Source: an uncultured Oscillospiraceae bacterium | GTDB taxonomy: Bacteria; Bacillota; Clostridia; Oscillospirales; Ruminococcaceae | Assembly: GCA_934454435.1 (NCBI GenBank) | Contig: CAKSGA010000007.1 | Location: 1 to 44,559, forward strand | Direction of reading: 5' to 3' | Length of the DNA: 44,559 nt | Translations under genes and position numbers: made by a program | The notes under the pieces: model-generated | The model's database searches: none | What the model saw: the letters and a program-made list of their open reading frames with translations, nothing else | Told to the model about the DNA's origin: nothing | In this document: positions 25,321 through 32,936 of the stretch, piece by piece | Position numbering within the stretch: the stretch's first letter is position 1 | Layout of the letters: every line of letters starts with the position of its first letter

Positions 25321-26513
25321 GCATCAGCTCCTTTGATGATGAAAACCGGGTTCTCGGCGGACAGCATTGTGTGGCTGCCGGCCTTGTGTGTGCGGGTCAC
25401 GGCTATCTGAGTTATTTCGGGGACTATTTCGTATTCTGAAAACGCTTCGGTGGCTTCGTGGAGCGTTTCAAGGGACACGGCGGTCACCAAGATAGCTGCC
25501 GCCGGATTTTTAACGAGAGCCGCAGCGATGATACCCCGCAGAGCTCCTCCCGAACCGCCTGCGAACACCTTGTCCGGTGCGGGAAATCCCGCCGTATCAC
25601 CCGGCGCAGAGCCGCAGAAAACGTTGATGTTGTCGCAGTGGAATTTCACCGCATTCTGCCTTGTGAGCGCCGCCGCTTCCGGCTTGATATCTATAGAAAA
25701 TACCGAGCCGCAGTGGCATTGCAGAGCCATTTCAACGGATACGGAGCCAGTCCCGCAGCCGATGTCCCACACCGTATCGGACGGGCGGATACCCAGCTTT
25801 GAAATGACCAGCGCACGCACCTCGGATTTAGTCATGGGGACCTTTTCACGGATAAACTCACCGTCCGGGATCCCGGTGCGGATATGCGTTTCAGCGTCCG
25901 GATTTTCGGTCAGCATCACCGAAAGGCGGTCGGTTTCGAGCTCTGTGAATTCATGCGCTGTGCCGGAAGAAATGCGCTCCTGCGGATATCCCAGACGCTC
26001 GCCGATGTGTACTGTGACGTTTCCCATTCCGTATTCGCAGAGCCTCTGGCAGACCTCCTTTGTGCCGGTCCTGCCGCCCAGCAGGAAGAAGCATCGGCGG
26101 TGCATTGCGGCATTCCGTGCGATGTTGGCGTACTCCCCGTGGAGGTTCACGGTCGGGATATCCTGCCACGGTATTTTCAGCTTTCCGCAGAAATACACCG
26201 GAGATGAAATCCCGCATATCACCTCAGTCTGAACGCTGTCAGGAAGCTGCTTCAGAAGCCCTTCGGCGCCGCTGAAAAAACCGCAGTCGCCGGACATGAG
26301 CACTGCAAATCTGTCCAGCTCCGACGCCTGGATAAAGTCTGAAATCTCACTGCTGTTCCAGCTTGTGAACTGCGGCTTGCGGAGCCTGCAGAACGGCTCC
26401 AGCATACGTGCCGCACCTATCAGACAGTCTGCGTTTCCTATCGCTTCACCTGCCTGCGCCGTGAGGTCTTCCCGCCCGTTCATTCCTGTTCCTATGATGT
26501 AAACCTTTTTCAT
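25305..26513 (-). CDS. cbiET: Precorrin-6B methyltransferase, CbiE-CbiT fusion
   Basis: This 402-residue fusion has two parts. Residues 1-205 are a CbiE tetrapyrrole C5-methyltransferase domain (YIIGTGMNGREDLT at the start, then VLMSGDCGFFSGAEGL). From about 210 begins CbiT (MTKSEVRALVISKL, SAM motif WDIGCGTGSVSVEMAL, then FAGGSGG), which methylates C15 and decarboxylates the acetate side chain. Separate cbiE and cbiT genes are common in anaerobes, while the fusion equals CobL. The ATG at 26513 overlaps the cbiJ stop. Confidence 0.95.
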   Translation of the reverse strand: MKKVYIIGTGMNGREDLTAQAGEAIGNADCLIGAARMLEPFCRLRKPQFTSWNSSEISDFIQASELDRFAVLMSGDCGFFSGAEGLLKQLPDSVQTEVICGISSPVYFCGKLKIPWQDIPTVNLHGEYANIARNAAMHRRCFFLLGGRTGTKEVCQRLCEYGMGNVTVHIGERLGYPQERISSGTAHEFTELETDRLSVMLTENPDAETHIRTGIPDGEFIREKVPMTKSEVRALVISKLGIRPSDTVWDIGCGTGSVSVEMALQCHCGSVFSIDIKPEAAALTRQNAVKFHCDNINVFCGSAPGDTAGFPAPDKVFAGGSGGALRGIIAAALVKNPAAAILVTAVSLETLHEATEAFSEYEIVPEITQIAVTRTHKAGSHTMLSAENPVFIIKGADACADS

Positions 26514-27259
26514 CTTATCTCCGTTTCAAGCTGACATTCTATCTGCGCAAGAGAATATCCCTGCTCCACCGGTCTGCGGAGCACAACGAGCTCTGCACCG
26601 CATTGTCGTGCGGCTTCTGCCTTTTCCGGAAATCCTCCTGCATTGCCGCTTTCCTTTGTCACAAGGATCTCCGCTCCTGCCCGTTTTATGTCCCTGATGT
26701 TCTGGGAAACCGTGAAGGGTCCCTTTTCGGGTATCACGTTCTCCGGGGCAAAACCGAGCTCCGTACAGCGCTCCGCAGCGCCCTCTGCGGGGAGTATACG
26801 CACAGTCAGGCGTGTCCTGAAATCACATACTTTCGTGTATTCCGCAAGGGAGTTTCCTCCGGTGGTTATCAGCGCTTTTCTGCTGTTTGTATTGAGGTAT
26901 TCCACGATCTCTGAAATGCCGTTGAAAACATTTCCGCAGGGAGCCCCAGACTCCTCCCGGAGCAGCCGGAGATACCTTTTGCCGGACTTTGCACAGGCAG
27001 TCCTGACGTTCTGCGATACATTACGTGCGAACGGGTGGGTCGCATCTATCACTACCGGGTAATCGCCGTTTTCAAGCAGGGCGAATATCTCTTGCCCGTC
27101 CAGTTTCCCGACCAGTTCCCGTATGAAGTCCGACTGGGGCAGGAGCTCAGCACCGTACTCCGTTGCGGTGCTGACCGCTGCATATATCCCCTTTGCGGCG
27201 CAGAATTCCGCCAGCTGCCTGCCCTCGGTGGTCCCTCCGAAAATCAGTATCTCAGACAT
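26510..27259 (-). CDS. cbiJ: Cobalt-precorrin-6A reductase
   Basis: The product has 249 residues, standard for CbiJ/CobK. It starts MSEILIFGGTTEGRQLAEFC, a Rossmann nucleotide-binding loop with the family signature GGTxEGR. VVIDATHPFARNVSQN is the substrate-site motif and LVTKESGNAGGFPEKAEAA the C-terminal one. It reduces the contracted ring with NAD(P)H. The start lies within the end of cbiH (8-nt overlap). Confidence 0.95.
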   Translation of the reverse strand: MSEILIFGGTTEGRQLAEFCAAKGIYAAVSTATEYGAELLPQSDFIRELVGKLDGQEIFALLENGDYPVVIDATHPFARNVSQNVRTACAKSGKRYLRLLREESGAPCGNVFNGISEIVEYLNTNSRKALITTGGNSLAEYTKVCDFRTRLTVRILPAEGAAERCTELGFAPENVIPEKGPFTVSQNIRDIKRAGAEILVTKESGNAGGFPEKAEAARQCGAELVVLRRPVEQGYSLAQIECQLETEIR

Positions 27260-27980
27260 TTCTGTAACCCCTTGGCGTCACCATTCTGCCGCCTATGTTC
27301 CGGGTGGAACTGCTGCCGATGAACACGGTGCTGAACATATCCACCGATGTTTTCCGCAGCTCCCCCAGGCTCATGACCTGGTACGAACAGCCCTCCCGCC
27401 CGATATTGCGGGCAATTCCGCATACTGTCTGCGGTGACCTGACTTCCAGCAGTATATCGCAGGCTCTGGCGAGATAGTCCGCACGCTTTTTTGAGGAGGG
27501 ATTGTACAGCGCTATCGCAAAATCTCCCTCTGCCGCCATGCGCAGGCGCTTTTCTATGATCTCCCACGGCGTGAGCAGGTCGGAAAGGCTTATCACGGCG
27601 AAGTCGTGACCCAGCGGAGCCCCCAGCAGAGCCGCTCCGCTGAGCGCCGCAGTCACTCCTGGGATCACCTCGATATCCACCCCGGGGAAGTCCACGGAAA
27701 GCTCCAGAGCCAGCCCTGCCATTCCGTAAACGCCGCTGTCGCCGCTGCATACCAGGGAAACGACCTTTTCGTTACGGGCTTCCTCCAGGGCGAGTTTTAC
27801 ACGTTCCACCTCGCTTTTCATGCCGGTTGCGAGGTAGTTCTTATCCGGGAATATCTTCCGCAGGAGCTCCACATAGACTGTGTAGCCTACCACAAGGTCG
27901 CTCCCGAGTATTGCTGACTGTGCGTCAAGCGTCATTCCGCCGGCGTTTCCGGCGCCGGTGCCTACTATGTAAAGCTTCAT
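27252..27980 (-). CDS. cbiH: Cobalt-precorrin-3 C17-methyltransferase
   Basis: The product has 242 residues. The ATG at 27980 overlaps the cbiG stop (ATGA) and gives MKLYIVGTGAGNAGGMTLDA, the CbiH/CobJ opening; an in-frame upstream extension is a shadow of cbiG. VSLVCSGDSGVYGMAG is the SAM-site block, and AIALYNPSSKKRADYL is characteristic of CbiH. It methylates C17 and contracts the ring in the anaerobic pathway. There is no extra ferredoxin-like C-terminal domain. Confidence 0.95.
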   Translation of the reverse strand: MKLYIVGTGAGNAGGMTLDAQSAILGSDLVVGYTVYVELLRKIFPDKNYLATGMKSEVERVKLALEEARNEKVVSLVCSGDSGVYGMAGLALELSVDFPGVDIEVIPGVTAALSGAALLGAPLGHDFAVISLSDLLTPWEIIEKRLRMAAEGDFAIALYNPSSKKRADYLARACDILLEVRSPQTVCGIARNIGREGCSYQVMSLGELRKTSVDMFSTVFIGSSSTRNIGGRMVTPRGYRNV

Positions 27981-29005
27981 TTCTGCTTCCGGCTGAAATC
28001 TATCAGCACTTTCCTTTCCGCCGCTGCGATGGTAACGCCGTCTGCGGCTGTTTTCCCTAGAATGAGCGTGTTTCCGCCCGCTGCGGCGCTGCGCTCGCAT
28101 ACGTTGTCCACTCCGACCGTGTGCTCCACGAATTCCGATTTGGTGAAGCTTCCGGGGACCGCTGCAAGGTGTTCCGCCGTGTAGGTTTTCAGAGGGACGT
28201 TCAGCGTTTCGCACAGCTTCAGAATGCATGGTTCGTCTGCCTTGAGGTCGATCGTGGCGATCTCGCAGACACGCCGGAGTTCGCTGGCTGAAACGCTCCG
28301 CTCCAGCAGGGAGAGCAGGGCAGGGTAGCCCGCATTTCTCCTGCACCCGATACCTAGAACCAGGTTCTTCGGAGAGAGGTTCAGCGTCACTTCATACGGC
28401 CTTGCCAGCATGTCCGGCGAAATACATATCCCATATTTCCCGCTGTCTGAAACGACGATCTCCGGCGGGATGGCTGTGCACTCATATTCCGAATGCAGCG
28501 CTATTTTTTCTCCCCGGAGCACCGCCGCCGCTATCTCCTTTGCAGCCTGGAAGTCATTGAAATACAGTTCGTTTGCAGCGGCGAAGCAATCCGGCGAGAA
28601 CATGCCGCCGGAGTCCGTTGCAGTCGTGATGACCGGCTGAGCGCCGACTGCTGCGGCGATCTCTTCGGCGAGCCGGTTCGCCCCGCCGATATGCCCGGAG
28701 ATCAGCGATACCGCAAATCTGCCGCAGTCGTCAAGGACCACCACCGCCGGGTCCGTCTGCTTTGAGCGGATAATCGGAGCAACTGCCCTGACTGCGATCC
28801 CGCATGCGCATACGAAGATCAGTGCGTCAAACGCCTGGAATACCTCCGCTACTGTTTCGGACAGGTTCATGAACGCCGGCGCACCCTCAGCCGGGTATTT
28901 GTGAAAGCAGTACTGCGTGACTTTCCATTGCGGAGAAAGCGCTCCTGCGATACGTCCGGAGAGCTCCGTACCCTGACGTGTGACTGAAAAAACCGCAGCT
29001 CTCAT
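27977..29005 (-). CDS. cbiG: Cobalt-precorrin-5A hydrolase
   Basis: The product has 342 residues. The N-terminal half holds FVCACGIAVRAVAPIIRSKQTDPAVVVLD (a family block; only part is the signature) and SGHIGGANRLAEEIA. The C-terminal CbiG domain carries LVLGIGCRRNAG and the late VGVDNVCERSA. It opens the delta-lactone of cobalt-precorrin-5A and releases acetaldehyde, a step found only in the oxygen-independent pathway. The ATG at 29005 follows AAAGGAGG and overlaps the cbiF stop. Confidence 0.95.
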   Translation of the reverse strand: MRAAVFSVTRQGTELSGRIAGALSPQWKVTQYCFHKYPAEGAPAFMNLSETVAEVFQAFDALIFVCACGIAVRAVAPIIRSKQTDPAVVVLDDCGRFAVSLISGHIGGANRLAEEIAAAVGAQPVITTATDSGGMFSPDCFAAANELYFNDFQAAKEIAAAVLRGEKIALHSEYECTAIPPEIVVSDSGKYGICISPDMLARPYEVTLNLSPKNLVLGIGCRRNAGYPALLSLLERSVSASELRRVCEIATIDLKADEPCILKLCETLNVPLKTYTAEHLAAVPGSFTKSEFVEHTVGVDNVCERSAAAGGNTLILGKTAADGVTIAAAERKVLIDFSRKQK

Positions 29006-29763
29006 GTGTCCTCCTTTGCCATACGGAATTCAGTCGAAAACCCGCTGTCGTAGAGCCGTGAGAGCTCATAGTCGCTGCCGAGGAAGTTACCGACGGTTAT
29101 CAGCGCAGTCTTGTGGATCCCGTTTTCGGCGGCGGTCCGTGCGAGGTCCCTCACCGTGCAGCGGCAGACCTTTTCGTCCTGCCAGCTTGCCTTATACACT
29201 ATAGCCGCCGGAGTATCCGGGGAATATCCTCCGTTTATAAGCTGCTCTGAAAGCTTCGCCAGCATGCCTGCGCTGAGGAATATAACCATAGTGGAGCCGT
29301 GAGCCGCAAGGGCTTCTATGCTTTCCTGCGCCGGGACCGGAGTCCGCCCCGCCATGCGGGTTATTATCACGGTCTGGCTGACCGAGGGGAGCGTGTATTC
29401 CGCCCGGAGCGCCGCCGCAGCCCCGCAGAAGCTGCTGACCCCGGGGCATACGGCGTATTCGATCCCGAGCTCGTCCAGACGGTCCATCTGTTCACGTATC
29501 GCCCCGTAAAGGCAGGGGTCGCCGGTGTGGAGCCTTACGGTGCGCTTTCCTGCTTCTTCCGCTGACGACATCACAGAGATCACCTCGTCCAGCGTCATAA
29601 GGGCGCTGTTGTGTATTTCGCAGTCCGGCTTCGCATATTCCAGAAGATCCGGATTAACAAGCGAGCCGGCGTATATTATCACGTCCGCCTGCTGTATCAG
29701 CTTCGATCCCCGCAGCGTGATAAGGTCCTTTGCGCCGCAGCCGGCTCCCACAAAATCAACCAT
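29002..29763 (-). CDS. cbiF: Cobalt-precorrin-4 C11-methyltransferase
   Basis: The product has 253 residues. It begins MVDFVGAGCGAKDLITLRG, the CbiF/CobM start, with YAGSLVNPDLL next. RLHTGDPCLYGAIREQMD is the SAM-site loop, CPGVSSFCGAAAAL follows, and TRMAGRTPVP is diagnostic of CbiF. It methylates C11 of cobalt-precorrin-4. The ATG at 29763 has GGAGG and overlaps cbiD by 8 nt. Confidence 0.96.
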   Translation of the reverse strand: MVDFVGAGCGAKDLITLRGSKLIQQADVIIYAGSLVNPDLLEYAKPDCEIHNSALMTLDEVISVMSSAEEAGKRTVRLHTGDPCLYGAIREQMDRLDELGIEYAVCPGVSSFCGAAAALRAEYTLPSVSQTVIITRMAGRTPVPAQESIEALAAHGSTMVIFLSAGMLAKLSEQLINGGYSPDTPAAIVYKASWQDEKVCRCTVRDLARTAAENGIHKTALITVGNFLGSDYELSRLYDSGFSTEFRMAKEDT

Positions 29764-30892
29764 TGTATTCCTCCGAGATCATTTTTATCAGGCCGTCCGC
29801 AGACGGCGTCCTGACAAGTATCCCGTACTTGTCCGAGAACATCACGGCGCCGATGGGCAGCGCGTTTTTCACCTTTGCTGAGAGGTAATATTCCGCCCGC
29901 TGACCCAGTATATCCATCGACCTGTTGAGCACGCCTGCTTCTTTCAGCAGAGCCACTGCAGCGTCCGCTGTAACGCATTCGGTTATACTTTTCAGGACCT
30001 CCGTACCGGCTCCGGCGAGAAGTCCGCAGGTGACGAGGACTTCCATTCGTCCGTCCGCCTGCGCCGAATGAGTGTTCATTATGCCTGCCCCGAGCTTCGT
30101 CATTTTCCCGATGTGCCCGATGATGAGTATACGCTCGAAGCCGTATTCCAGCGCAGCGTCAATGGCGTCGCCGATGAAGTTGCTGCAGGTCACGCAGCGG
30201 TCAAGCGCAAAGGGCATGTTCTGCTGAATGAAGCTATGGCTGTAGTTGCCGAGGGTCAGCAGCAGGCTGCGGCATCCCTCTTCATGGCGCATTCGCTCTT
30301 CAAGGCGGATAGTGTCCACAAGGGCGGAATTGCTCATGGGCTCGACTATTCCGGTGGTGCCGATTATCGAGATCCCGCCCACTATGCCCATTCGTGGGTT
30401 GTAGGTCTTTAAGGCTATCTCCGTCCCCTGCGGAACTGAGATCACCACATGGAAACCGCCGTGGTAGTCGTACAGCTCGGCTATTTCAGTCACCGCCGCT
30501 GCTATCATTTTCCGTGGGACTGAGTTTATCGCAGCAGCCCCCGGCGGCTGGTCAAGACCGGGCTTCGTGACCCTGCCGATACCCTCGCCGCCTTCTATGG
30601 TGACGCCGCTGTCGGTGAGCTCTACCCGGGCACAGACTTCTATTCCGTTGGTGATGTCCGGGTCGTCACCGCTGTCTTTCCTGACGGAGCACACGGCGCT
30701 GTCCGTGGATATTTCACAGCGTTCCACCGGGATATTCAGCATTATGCCTTTCGGGGTGAGAAGCTCCGCATTGCCCGCCGGAACCCCGGACAGAAGCGCC
30801 AGCGCCGCCGCCTTTGAAGCCGCAGCTGCACAGCTCCCGGTGGTAAATCCGCACCGCAGCCTTTCCCCTGACCTGTACACAAACCTGTCCAC
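29756..30892 (-). CDS. cbiD: Cobalt-precorrin-5B C1-methyltransferase
   Basis: The product has 378 residues and is the first gene of the operon. The GTG at 30892 is selected because GGGGGGAG ends 3 nt upstream; a TTG further up would lie in the terminator T-run. LRCGFTTGSCAAAASKAAALAL is the CbiD signature (shown here only as a recognised block), and GRVTKPGLDQPPGAAAINSVPR and GTTGIVEPMS follow. It methylates C1 in the anaerobic pathway. Expression should be switched by the cobalamin riboswitch and terminator just upstream. Confidence 0.93.
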   Translation of the reverse strand: MDRFVYRSGERLRCGFTTGSCAAAASKAAALALLSGVPAGNAELLTPKGIMLNIPVERCEISTDSAVCSVRKDSGDDPDITNGIEVCARVELTDSGVTIEGGEGIGRVTKPGLDQPPGAAAINSVPRKMIAAAVTEIAELYDYHGGFHVVISVPQGTEIALKTYNPRMGIVGGISIIGTTGIVEPMSNSALVDTIRLEERMRHEEGCRSLLLTLGNYSHSFIQQNMPFALDRCVTCSNFIGDAIDAALEYGFERILIIGHIGKMTKLGAGIMNTHSAQADGRMEVLVTCGLLAGAGTEVLKSITECVTADAAVALLKEAGVLNRSMDILGQRAEYYLSAKVKNALPIGAVMFSDKYGILVRTPSADGLIKMISEEYNG

Positions 30893-30910
30893 ATTCTCCC
30901 CCCCTGAAAA

Positions 30911-30937
30911 CAAAAACCGTATGCCGGAGCATACGGT
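30911..30937 (-). terminator. Riboswitch-linked intrinsic terminator in the cbiD leader
   Basis: ACCGTATGC (30916-30924) and GCATACGGT (30929-30937) form a perfect 9-bp stem with a 4-nt loop. On the minus strand it is followed by TTTTTG, ending only 10 nt before the cbiD ribosome site. It is well placed as the off-switch of the upstream cobalamin riboswitch. A competing long pairing between two GCGCAAAAAA/TTTTTTGCGT segments (about 30940-30990) could be the alternative fold. Confidence 0.8.
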
Positions 30938-31019
30938 AAAAAAGCACGCAAAAAACAGCCGGATCCTGCCCGACTTTTTTGCGCACCTCCGTCGCTCGCA
31001 GAGTCACGCAGGACATGAT

Positions 31020-31178
31020 GTCGGCAGGTATTCCGGCTCGGAATTAGCGCCTTATCTCCGCCTTCCCGGTTTCCCAGTGGCTGCTTTGTGCATGGAGAAA
31101 GGCTGTTCCTTACGGCAGCGTGACTGCACAGGTCTTGCACCTGTTTCCCTATTATCTCCCCTTCCGGGGAGCACCGAC
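31020..31178 (-). ncRNA. Cobalamin riboswitch controlling the cbiD-cbiC operon
   Basis: Read on the minus strand, the element opens with GTCGG (31178-31174) and closes with CCGAC (31024-31020) as P1. Inside are AATAGGGAAACAGGTGCAA and ACCTGTGCAG, then GCCACTGGGAAACCGGGAAG containing the B12 box, followed by GGCGG and CCTGCC. These are the conserved cobalamin riboswitch segments in the right order. Bound adenosylcobalamin would be expected to favour the downstream terminator and shut the biosynthetic operon. Confidence 0.92.
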
Positions 31179-31193
31179 AGTCCTATCATTTTT

Positions 31194-31222
31194 ATTTTAC
31201 TCCATATTCCGCATAAATTCAA
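31194..31222 (-). promoter_or_regulatory. Promoter of the cobalamin biosynthesis operon
   Basis: On the minus strand TTGAAT (31222-31217) and TAAAAT (31199-31194) are 17 bp apart. The predicted start lies about 10 nt before the riboswitch. Confidence 0.7.
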
Positions 31223-31364
31223 CCCGTTTTGCTTATAAAATTAACCTATATCCGGCAATGTTTTTTGTTTATATTCTCCAATTTCACTGGGGGATATCAT
31301 CACCAAACCCGGGAAATTAAGCGGTGAATTATTTGTGCAAAGATACAAAAATACGACAAAGTGC

Positions 31365-31392
31365 TTGCAAATAAATATTTTCGTGGTATAAT
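31365..31392 (+). promoter_or_regulatory. Promoter of the cbiK-importer operon
   Basis: TTGCAA (31365-31370) and TATAAT (31387-31392) are 16 bp apart, about 70 nt before the riboswitch. Between this and the divergent promoter (31223-31364) lies AT-rich DNA with no feature I can name. Confidence 0.7.
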
Positions 31393-31463
31393 TCATTTTG
31401 GCAGAATGTATATACAGCCGCTGCGCTATTCCGGATAACTGCGCAGTATCAAAATTGAATAAG

Positions 31464-31648
31464 TAAGGCGGTGCCGCAGCATGGAGCCATTCTCCATGAC
31501 TGAGGGTAAAAGGGAAGCGGGTGCGAATCCCGCACGATCTCGTCACTGTATCAGGGGAGCAGAAACCACGAAGCATATGCTTCAGTCACTGGGAAACCGG
31601 GAAGGCGGTCTTTTGCGATGATCCTCAAGCCAGGAAACCTGCCGTCTG
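31464..31648 (+). ncRNA. Cobalamin riboswitch controlling cbiK and the importer
   Basis: The order of conserved parts is AAGGCGGTGCCGC at the start, GGGTAAAAGGGAAGCGGGTG, CGAATCCCGCACGAT, then CACTGTATCAGG. The B12 box segment CAGTCACTGGGAAACCGGGA follows, with AAGGCGG, and CAAGCCAGGAAACCTGCCG closes it. This is a full-length cobalamin riboswitch and differs in sequence from the divergent copy at 31020-31178. It is followed by a terminator, so corrinoid sufficiency should stop transcription. Confidence 0.94.
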
Positions 31649-31732
31649 AATGTACAGGGATAGTATCCCGGATCACGAGGTATTGGTCGTACGCTTTTCT
31701 GACGCCGCATCTGCGACGTCTGGTTTGTCGTG

Positions 31733-31760
31733 CCCTTTTCCTTACGGAAGAGGGATTTTT
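31733..31760 (+). terminator. Riboswitch-linked terminator before cbiK
   Basis: CCCTTTTCC (31733-31741) and GGAAGAGGG (31746-31754) pair with one G-U, closing on TTAC, followed by ATTTTTTATTT. It is placed between the riboswitch and the cbiK ribosome site, about 50 nt before the ATG. Confidence 0.85.
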
Positions 31761-31808
31761 TATTTCAACCATTCCACGTGTTCCACATATGAAAGGAACA
31801 CAACAAAC

Positions 31809-32876
31809 ATGAAATCTTCAAAGATCATTCTTGCAGCAGTTCTTGCTGCTGCCACCGCACTGACTGGCTGCTCCAACGGAAACGCTTCCAGCGGGAGCTC
31901 CGCTTCCGGGTCCACAGCTTCCACCGTTTCCACTGCTGAGAGCACTCCCGCAGAGGACAGCTCCGCAGCTTCTGACGTTTCCGCTGCTTCCACCGCTGAA
32001 GCATCAGCTACCGCAGAGGCTGACGATGAGAACTACAACACCGGCGACGCTTCTCTTGACAACCCCAGAAATCAGGACGAGATCGGCGAGAAGGAGCTTC
32101 TGGTACTCAGCTTCGGCACCAGCTTCAACGACAGCCGCCGCCTGACTATCGGCGCCATCGAGAACGACCTCGAGGCTGCATTTCCTGAGTATTCCGTAAG
32201 AAGAGGCTTCACAGCCAATATCGTTATCGACCACGTAAACAAACGTGACGGCGAGAAGATCGACGACATCAACGAAGCTCTTGACAGAGCCGTAGCAAAC
32301 GGCGTAAAGACCCTGGTAGTTCAGCCTACCCACCTGATGAGCGGACTTGAGTACGATGAGCTCACCGGCAAGATCGCCGAGTATTCTGACGCATTCGACA
32401 AGATAGTTATCGGCGACCCGCTGCTCACCACTGACGAGGATTTCCAGACCGTTGAGAATGCTATAGTTGACTGGACCAAGGACTACGACGACGGCGAGAC
32501 TGCTATCGTATTCATGGGTCATGGCACCGAGGCTGAGTCCAACGCAGTATACCAGAAGATGCAGGACCTGCTTACAAACGATGGTCACACGAATTACTTT
32601 GTAGGCACTGTCGAGGCTTCTCCCTCCCTTGATGATGTACTTGCAGCAGTCAGGGCAGGCGGTTACAAGAAGGTGGTTCTGGAGCCGCTGATGGTAGTCG
32701 CAGGCGACCACGCTAACAACGACATGGCTGGCGACGAGGACGACAGCTGGAAGTCCGCCTTTGAAAAGGAAGGCTTCGAGGTTACCTGCCTGCTCAGAGG
32801 TCTTGGCGAGAACGAAGCTATCAGACAGCTTTATGTAGCGCATGCTCAGGCAGCTGTTGACAAGGCTTCCGAGTGA
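31809..32876 (+). CDS. cbiK: Sirohydrochlorin cobaltochelatase CbiK, predicted extracytoplasmic lipoprotein
   Basis: The product has 355 residues. The ATG at 31809 follows AAAGGAA and starts a lipoprotein signal (MKSSKIILAAVLAAATALTGC; lipidated Cys21), then a long Ser/Ala/Thr/Glu linker (22-80). Residues about 95-355 are a complete CbiK domain: LLVLSFGTSFNDSRR, VQPTHLMSG (His175), FMGHGTEAESN (His238) and PLMVVAGDHANNDMAGDEDD (His301). The three histidines correspond to the known metal-site and catalytic positions of CbiK. The family inserts Co2+ into sirohydrochlorin. Lipidated CbiK is unusual for biosynthesis; Desulfovibrio has a periplasmic CbiK linked to tetrapyrrole or iron handling. 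It heads an importer operon behind a cobalamin riboswitch. Confidence 0.93.
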   Translation: MKSSKIILAAVLAAATALTGCSNGNASSGSSASGSTASTVSTAESTPAEDSSAASDVSAASTAEASATAEADDENYNTGDASLDNPRNQDEIGEKELLVLSFGTSFNDSRRLTIGAIENDLEAAFPEYSVRRGFTANIVIDHVNKRDGEKIDDINEALDRAVANGVKTLVVQPTHLMSGLEYDELTGKIAEYSDAFDKIVIGDPLLTTDEDFQTVENAIVDWTKDYDDGETAIVFMGHGTEAESNAVYQKMQDLLTNDGHTNYFVGTVEASPSLDDVLAAVRAGGYKKVVLEPLMVVAGDHANNDMAGDEDDSWKSAFEKEGFEVTCLLRGLGENEAIRQLYVAHAQAAVDKASE

Positions 32877-32895
32877 TCTTTACCAATATTATATC

Positions 32896-32924
32896 GGGCG
32901 GCAGGTCTATCCCTGCCGCCCTTT
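32896..32924 (+). terminator. Intercistronic hairpin between cbiK and the next lipoprotein gene
   Basis: GGGCGGCAGG (32896-32905) and CCTGCCGCCC (32912-32921) form a perfect 10-bp stem with a 6-nt loop, followed by only TTT and then the GGAGA ribosome site of the next gene. It may be a leaky terminator or an RNA-stability element that makes cbiK more abundant than the importer. Confidence 0.6.
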
Positions 32925-32936
32925 GGAGATTAACAG

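Noticed and set aside
27981..28346. Longer version of CbiH with about 120 extra N-terminal residues
   Set aside because: The extension lies inside cbiG in another frame; the ATG at 27980 gives the normal CbiH start and an ATGA overlap.
32004..32843. 279-residue minus-strand frame
   Set aside because: It is antisense to cbiK; its Val-rich composition reflects reading GAC/GAG codons backwards.
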